Assembly: GCA_039583875.1 (NCBI GenBank)
Contig: CM077166.1
Span: 89,278,564 to 89,342,563 of the forward strand
Source of the DNA: Platanthera guangdongensis
Taxonomy: Eukaryota > Streptophyta > Magnoliopsida > Asparagales > Orchidaceae
Direction: 5' to 3'
DNA length: 64,000 nucleotides
Part shown: positions 58,082 to 64,000 of the stretch, in pieces
Layout: every line of letters begins with the position of its first letter
Position numbering within the stretch: position 1 is the stretch's first letter
Notes under the pieces: model-generated
The model's database searches: none
Told to the model about the DNA's origin: nothing
Seen by the model: only the letters and a program-made list of their open reading frames with translations
Translations under genes and position numbers: made by a program

Positions 58082-58092
58082 AAAATTTAAAC

Positions 58093-59393
58093 TTAAATTC
58101 TCTTCATACCTGTCACCACATCAGTCTGGCGGATCGCTTCTTGCTGTCCAAGGTTGTAGGCCCTTGGTTGCACCGGTTGGAACCGAGAAGCGCTCGACTC
58201 CGCCATCTTTCCTTTCTCTGCAGCACTGGGGCCCGAGCGCACAGACTTCTCCTGCTTTGACTCTTGCCTCGCTCCCCCTTGCTGACAAGCACGGGCTATG
58301 TGCCCAACCTTCCCGCAGTTGTAGCACGTCGGCGGTCCCCTAGAGTGGGAACCCCCAGGCGTCCAGTTGCTGCTCTCACCAGATCTGGAAGTGTAAGGCT
58401 TCTTCCTCCACCTACTCCCATCAGACTTTACATGAGATTGGGAGGGCTTCCCTTCCCCGCTCTTGGGAGTAAAACCCTTTCGACGCTGGGTTCGCTCCAG
58501 ATCATTCTCCAAACTCCTGGTGGCTTCAACTAGCTCATTAAATCCCGCCCTCTTCATGGAGATGAGGGGTTGTCTCAGATTTTCCCTCAACCCTTGGTAG
58601 AAGAGGTTATCCCTCTCTACATCATCCGCCATTGTCGTTCCCGCATAACGACCCAATCGGGTGAACTCTTGCACGTACTCATCCACTGTCTTGTCTCGCT
58701 GCATTAGATGCAGAAACTGCCTCTGCAGGGCCAATCGTGTTGAAACTGGGATATACCTCTTAAGAAAAGCGTCCCCAAACTCTTCCACTGACGGGGTGCA
58801 TCCCGGGAACAGGCGGCCGCTATGGCTCACCCACCACAACTTGGCGTCTCCTTCCAACATGAACGCCGCATACTCCGCTTTCTTTTCCTCTGGCATCTCT
58901 GCCGCCCTTAGTAGTTCTTGAATACGAACCCACCAATCCTCCACATCCGTTGGCGTTCCAACACCCTTGAAAGACGGGGGATGGAAACTCAGGAAGTACT
59001 TCATGTGCCGATCTCCATGTCCGACAACTACCCTCTCCGCCAAAGGCTCCACTCGCCTGGCTTCTCCTCCTGGCATGGCCGTTGCCGTATCTGGTGTGGC
59101 AGGGGTTGCCACCTGAGCCGCTGCTGCAGCTTAAGCTGCCACCATTGCTTCTGCAAGCATGCGGCAGAAGTCGGCCGGGTCTACACCCGTGCCCAAAAGA
59201 CCTGGAGCAGCAGTAGCACTGCTCGCCGAGAGATCATCCCTTGCTCTTGAAGTGCCCGCCTCGTTGCTTGCACTCTTCAGGAAGACAAGAAATAAGGGAT
59301 TAGTCTCCAATCTCAAGACTAAAACATAAGGACACTCATGGTCCCGCGTTACTCTTATGTGGATAACTTCTCTACGCACTGACCTTGAATCTA
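58093..59393 (-). pseudogene. gag: gypsy H copy 2 gag
   Basis: A single frame of 339 codons (59112-58093) spans the gag core (VEDWWVRIQELLRAAEMP, KLWWVSHSG, LMQRDKTVDEYVQEFTRL) and zinc knuckle CYNCGKVGHIARAC. An in-frame TAA near 59132 separates it from the upstream Ala-rich part, which aligns with an intact CAA/CAG position in copy 1. With that one stop it is almost complete. The true start codon is not evident. Confidence 0.87.
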
Positions 59394-59413
59394 ACCTCCC
59401 TCTGATACCAAAT
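59394..59413 (-). promoter_or_regulatory. primer binding site, gypsy H copy 2
   Basis: The minus strand reads TTTGGTATCAGAGGGAGG next to LTR 3, with the initiator Met-tRNA core intact. Confidence 0.9.
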
Positions 59414-62034
59414 TGTAACACCTCCCCTGTAGTGGACGTATAATATGGGTCCAGCCGGGGCCCCACAACATACGAACGCCACAACTTTAGTATTATAAGT
59501 TGATATAGCTACCCAAACTCAAAACACTTGCACAACACAGCGGAAAACCAAGCACAACTAGAAGTTATCCACTAACCAAAAGAGTTACAACTATGGCCTT
59601 AAGGCCTACCACAAAAGTCCAAAAGTAAATAGTACAATCAAACATGAATGTGTGCTCAGCACTCCTAGTCTACCTCGGCATGCAAGCCGGACAAAATAGT
59701 CTCAAACAACATCATCATAACTGTAGTGCTACAAAAGAGGGAAAAACACTTCATGGGGCTTAGGCCTTTTTGGCCGGCGTGCTAGCTCCTGCATGCGATA
59801 CTTGCCCTGTAAAAATTATTAGTAACGTGGGTCAGCAAAGGCTGACCTCAAACTGTGTAACAACACATCTCCTCCCGGCCTCCCCTAACGGACCCCGGGG
59901 AACCCTCCAACCTGCAGGTCAGCACTTCATATGCAAATAAACATCTATAAATAGAAAAGCATTAAAACAGGCTTGGATGTCTCAATCATCAAACATGTTC
60001 TCTATTGGTTGAGCATATAAAGAAAGGGCCTACTATGCAACATGGATGCAACACCCGGGCTTCACCCAAGGTACCCTACAGCGTATGCATCTAGCACAAC
60101 ATCACATCATTTGGGTACTCACATTTCCCCAATTGGCATAAAGCCGCAAACATTGAGGGAGACACAACTCCCTCACACGGCGCACAGGCCGCCACATGGA
60201 ATTCTTGCCAAGGCCCCACCCGCTCGTAGGCCTAGCCCCGGGCTTGCCTGCAAGCTCTGACGTCTCATGTCAGGATTCCAACAACCACAGACTGACCGAT
60301 TCTAAGAAACCTTGCTGGACCCCACCCGCTCATGGCCTCTTTGCCCGGGCTTGCCCCAAGCTTGGCATTCTCGTCAGTCTCACAGAAGGGGACTAGTCTC
60401 GCCGGGACACTCTCCACACATGACGCACATGTCACGGGATAGCCAGCCGACCACGGAGACATAGCCACGCCTTGGCACAACACAACCAAGACTAAACACA
60501 TTGCAATCCCTCTTTGTACCGCAGCGTTCCCGCGCACCAAGGAAAACATCTCCAACTCGTGCGGAGCTAACCTTGTCCACCAAGGAAACCATCTCCATTC
60601 TCATACGGAGCTAACCTTGTCCCTCAAGGAAACCATCTACCGCCACGAGGAGCTAACCTTGTCCGGGTTCGACTACACGTACCTTTTCAAGCAAACGGGA
60701 CAATCACCACCACAACGCAAACAACATCTTGCCGCAACGGAAATCTCTACGAATCCCTAAGTTCGCATGCAACATCACCGAGTCGGACTAACGGTCGCGA
60801 CTACGGCTTCAACCACCATGCCTAATCCACTAGCGAAGCGGATCTCTAATGCAAAATATGCCGGGGACGGACTCAATCAACCCGGAGGTTGCTCTTGAAC
60901 CTTGGCAAACCAAAGCCCCTCTCATTTGAGAGTTTGGTGCCCAAAAATCTAGAAGAAAGCGATGCTAAAAACGTGCATCCTAAAGACCGAGAGGAGAGAT
61001 GTCGTTACCTTCCGACTCCTCTTCCTTGCCATGGCAAAATAGCCGGATGGAAATCTTCACAGCGGTCTAAGCTTCACGGATCCGGACTCAGCTCGTGATT
61101 TGGAGCACCGAAACCCTTCCTACAGCCCAAGACCTTCTTCTTCTTCCCCCTTGCTCTAGCTTTTCTCAAGATCTTAGAAAGAGAAAACTTGGAAAAGAGT
61201 GAGGGTTTTCAACCCTGAATTCGGTCTTAACTCCCCAGGAGATGGCCTAAACCGTTAGATCCTAAAACCAGAAAAAGAATGGCCGCGATTTGCCTGGAAA
61301 AAAGAAGACCTGGGCCGAACACGGCCTGGCACACGCCCGTGTCCAGGGCCGTGTGCCTCATTCGCCATCTCAAATCGACGCGCCTGGAATCAGACACGGG
61401 CATTCGACACGCCCGTGTTCAATCCGACACGCCCGTGTCCCCAGCGACACGGCCGTGTGGCCTGCCGTGTGTCTCCAACGACACGGCCCCAACACCAACC
61501 CGAGAGGTGACACGGCCTGGGACACGCCCGTGTCCCAAGCCGTGTGCCAAGTCTCGACACCCGTCGACAGGCTTTGTGTCGACACCGCAGAAAAAGGTCG
61601 AGCGAAGATCGTCGACCAAGCGGGACACGCCCTGTGACACGCCCGTGTCACAGGCCGTGTGCCCCAGTCTCGACACATTGTCGAGCGAAAGTGTCGACAC
61701 TTGGGCCGAGTGTCGACACGGCCTCGACACGCCCTGCGACACCCCGTGTCGCAGGCCGTGTGCCCCACTCTCGACACTTTGTCGAGCGAAAGTGTCGACA
61801 CTTGGGCCGAGTGTCGACACGCCCCGACACGCCCTGCGACACGCCCGTGTCGCAGGCCGTGTGCCTCCCTCACGATACATTGTCGAGCGAAAGTGTCGAC
61901 ACTTGGGCCGAGTGTCGGCACAGCCTCGACACGCCCTGCGACACGCCCGTGTCGCAGGCCGTGTGCCTCCTGCCAGAAACCCAAAAAGTTTCAGAACTGC
62001 AGACTGAACCTCTTGCCAAATCTGGGGTGTTACA
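59414..62034 (-). repeat. gypsy H LTR 3 (5' LTR)
   Basis: TGTAACACCTCCCC (59414) to GGGGTGTTACA (62034), followed without a break by CTCTCCACACATG of the older LTR. Palindrome cluster at 61310-61970. Confidence 0.95.
61310..61970. repeat. ACACGCCCGTGT and GTGTCGACAC cluster in H LTR 3
   Basis: Same unit order as LTR 2; nearly identical to it. Confidence 0.93.
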
Positions 62035-63567
62035 CTCTCCACACATGACGCATATGTCACGGGATAGCCAGCCGACCACGGAGACATAGCCATGCCTTGG
62101 CACAACACAAACCAAGACTAAATACATCGTAACCCTCTTTGTACTGCAGCGTTCCCGCGCACCAAGGAAACCATCTCCAACTCGTGCGGAGCTAACCTTG
62201 TCCACCAAGGAAACCATCTCCAACTCATACGGAGCTAACCTTGTCCCTCAAGGAAACCATCTACCGCCACGAGGAGATAACCTTGTCCGGGTTCGACTAC
62301 ACGTACCTTTCCAAGCAAACGAGACAATCATCACCACAACACAAACGGCATCTTGCCGCAACGGAAATCTCTACGAATCCCTAAGTTCGTATGCAATATC
62401 ACCGAGTCGGACTAACGGTCGCGACCACGGCTTCACCCACCATGCCTAATCCACTAGCGAAGCGGATCTCTAATGCAAAATATGCCGGGGATGGACTCAA
62501 TCAACCCGGAGGTTCCTCTTGAACCTTGGCAAACCAAAACCCCTCTCATTTGAGAGTTTGGTGCCCAAAAATTAGAGAGAAAGAAAATAAATGATGCTAG
62601 TACATGCCTCCTAAGGACCGAGAGGAGAGATGTCGTTACCTTCCGACTCCTCTTCCTTGCCATGGCAAAATAGCCGGATGGAAATCTTCGCAACGATCTA
62701 AGCTTCACGGATCCGGACTCGGTTCGCGATTTGGAGCTCCGAAACCCTTCCTACAGCTCAAGACCTTCTTCTTCTTCGTCCTTGATCTAGCTTTTCTCAA
62801 GAACTTAGAAAGAGAAGACTTGGAAAACAATGAGGGTTTCCAACCCTAAATTCGGACTTAACTTCCCAAGAGATGGCCTGAACCGTTAGATCCCAAAACT
62901 AGAAAAAGAATGGCCGCGATTCGCCTGGAAAAAAGAAGATCTGGGCCGAACACGGCCTGGCACACGCCCGTGTCCAGGGCCGTGTGCCTCATTCGCCGTC
63001 TCAAATCGACGCGCCTGAAATCGCACACGGGCATCCGACACGCCCGTGTTCAACCTGACACGCCCGTGTCCCCAGTGACACGGCTGTGTGGCCGGCCGTG
63101 TGCCTCCAACAACACGGCCCCGAAACCAACCCGAGAGCTGACACGGCCTGGGACACGCCCGTGTCCCAAGCCGTGTGCCAAGTCTCGACACCCGTCGACA
63201 GGCTTTGTGTCGACACCGCGGAAAAATGTCGAGCGAAAGATCGTCGACCAAGCGGGACACGCCCTGTGACACGCCCGTGTCACAGGCCGTGTGCCCCAGT
63301 CTCGACACCTTTTCGAGCAAAAGTGTCGACACTTGAGACGAGTGTCGACACGGCCTCGACACGCCCTGCGACACGCCCGTGTCACAGGCCGTGTGACACA
63401 CTCTCGACACTTTGTCGAGCAAAAGTGTCGACACTGGGGCCGAGTGTCGACACGGCCTCGACACGCCCTGCGACACGCCCGTGTCGCAGGCCGTGTGCCT
63501 CCTGCCAAAAACCCAAAAAAATTTCCAAAACTGCAGACTGAACCTCTTGCAAAACTGGGGTGTTACA
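62035..63567 (-). repeat. right piece of the older gypsy H LTR
   Basis: Colinear with the last 58% of the H LTR, starting at CTCTCCACACATGACGCATA and ending GGGGTGTTACA (63567). More diverged from LTR 1-3 than those are from each other (for example the AGAGAGAAAGAAAATAAATG stretch at 62572), so it predates them. Joined to the piece at 43645-44578 it makes one LTR. Its cluster lies at 62940-63505. The outer right flank AGATC may be its target duplication. Confidence 0.9.
62940..63505. repeat. palindrome cluster in older H LTR
   Basis: ACACGCCCGTGT and GTGTCGACAC units as in LTR 1-3 but with fewer super-units, showing that copy number of the cluster varies within the family. Confidence 0.9.
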
Positions 63568-63838
63568 AGATCCATCATAGTACTCTACAATGTCCTCTTA
63601 CAGAAAAGAAGAGCTAAAGAGATATGCAAAAGCTAATAAATATTTCAATATTGATGACTATATGAATCTGCATCCTGAAGCTGTAGTACCAAGGGCCACC
63701 TTATGTACTATAATTGGAGCATCAGACATGATAATTTCAAAAATAGAAACTGCAAATCCAAATATAGGAATCATATTCAGACAGCCCTCTGATATATCTG
63801 ACAAAGCTGACAAAGAAAAGCCAAAGAAGAACACATAA
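63568..63838 (+). pseudogene. C-terminal end of ORF3 of a plus-strand copia element
   Basis: The frame reads MSSYRKEELKRYA, DDYMNLHPEAVVPR and a Lys-rich end, stopping at 63838. ORF3 of E ends with SEQRQKELERYA, RYME*HPEAVVPR, so this is the same post-pol ORF in a related element. The upstream part was displaced by the H-family LTR ending at 63567. It is not a direct continuation of B, since the ~70 residues expected between them are missing. Confidence 0.8.
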
Positions 63839-64000
63839 CTGTTATGTTTAGTTTTTATTTTCTGAACTCTATCTGTTAATCATGAAGCACTTGTGTACAT
63901 ATCTGCTGGATGTTTTATTTTCTGCCAGATATATTTTTTCTGCTTTGCGATTGTTTTCATTTGTTTGTATTAGTAACCTCACCCAAATAGAGGGAGATTG
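63839..64000 (+). promoter_or_regulatory. 3' UTR, polypurine tract and first bases of a copia LTR
   Basis: AAATAGAGGGAGAT at 63985-63998 is the polypurine tract and TG at 63999-64000 the LTR start, by analogy with AAATAGGGGGAGAT|TGTTGG in E and F. The preceding 146 bases are T-rich and hold nothing else I recognise. Confidence 0.82.

Larger units (their letters stand above)
44579..62034 (-). mobile_element. tandem gypsy element H: LTR-internal-LTR-internal-LTR
   Basis: Three LTRs of 2613, 2607 and 2621 bp (44579-47191, 51997-54603, 59414-62034) alternate with two internal regions of 4805 and 4810 bp in the same minus orientation, sharing the central LTR. The internals are almost identical. 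Flanks are ..ACACTCT on the left and CTCTCC.. on the right, giving a 4-bp duplicated CTCT (5 if the last LTR base A is counted). So the trimer-LTR unit was inserted, or amplified after insertion, within an older LTR of the same family. Unequal recombination between LTRs is the usual source of such arrays; misassembly is the alternative. Confidence 0.88.

Noticed and set aside
63568..64000. Direct continuation of copia B after the nested insertions
   Set aside because: Same family and strand, but about 70 residues of ORF3 between the B break at 21132 and 63568 are missing, and the 5' half of G and rest of E and F are not found in between; the gap prevents a link.

Overview
This is nuclear DNA of a flowering plant, read as a deep stack of nested transposable elements. 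I see no intact host gene, no tRNA or rRNA gene and nothing prokaryotic. The evidence is plant-type Ty1/copia and Ty3/gypsy retrotransposons with initiator-Met-tRNA primer sites (TGGTATCAGAG), a Helitron, and a chromodomain-bearing (Tekay/Del-like) chromovirus. The species cannot be read from the window. Lineage names are my inference from motifs.

Layout. (1) 1-7789: 5' part of a minus-strand gypsy element (family A): decayed gag, leader, primer site and a 5' LTR, the LTR split by a 3.4-kb Helitron (2546-5963). A sits in the gag zinc knuckle of (2) a minus-strand copia element J (7790-10365). (3) 10366-11362: unclassified LTR-like relic full of CTCGAG motifs. (4) 11363-21132: plus-strand copia element B with LTR, gag, pol and a third ORF, cut by (5) copia element G (minus, 21133-26864), itself cut by (6) copia element E (minus, 26865-41186). 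E holds a solo LTR of family A (28499-31423, target duplication ACAGA), and its 5' LTR is cut by (7) copia element F (minus, from 41187). (8) 43145-43644: exactly 500 N, a placeholder gap. (9) 43645-63567: an older LTR of gypsy family H, split by a tandem LTR-internal-LTR-internal-LTR copy of the same family (44579-62034). (10) 63568-64000: 3' end of a plus-strand copia element ending on the first two bases of its LTR.

All coding regions are standard retrotransposon functions (Gag particle protein; protease, integrase, reverse transcriptase, RNase H), plus a third ORF placed after pol in the copia elements and a chromodomain at the end of the gypsy integrase. All carry stops or frameshifts. 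Some in H look like consensus errors, because two almost identical copies differ mainly by single-base indels.

The most unusual signal is not a gene. Nearly every family carries clusters of a short palindrome built on a CG-centred core (GTGTCGACAC, ATCGTCGA..TTCGACGAT, TTCTCGAGAA, GATTCTCGCCGAATC, ACACGCCCGTGT). In the copia elements the same motif recurs at fixed places: the 5' part of the LTR, the gag-protease linker, and the spacer before ORF3. A splice-acceptor-like sequence lies just upstream of the ORF3 start in B, E and G. Together these suggest an organised cis-regulatory system shared across families.
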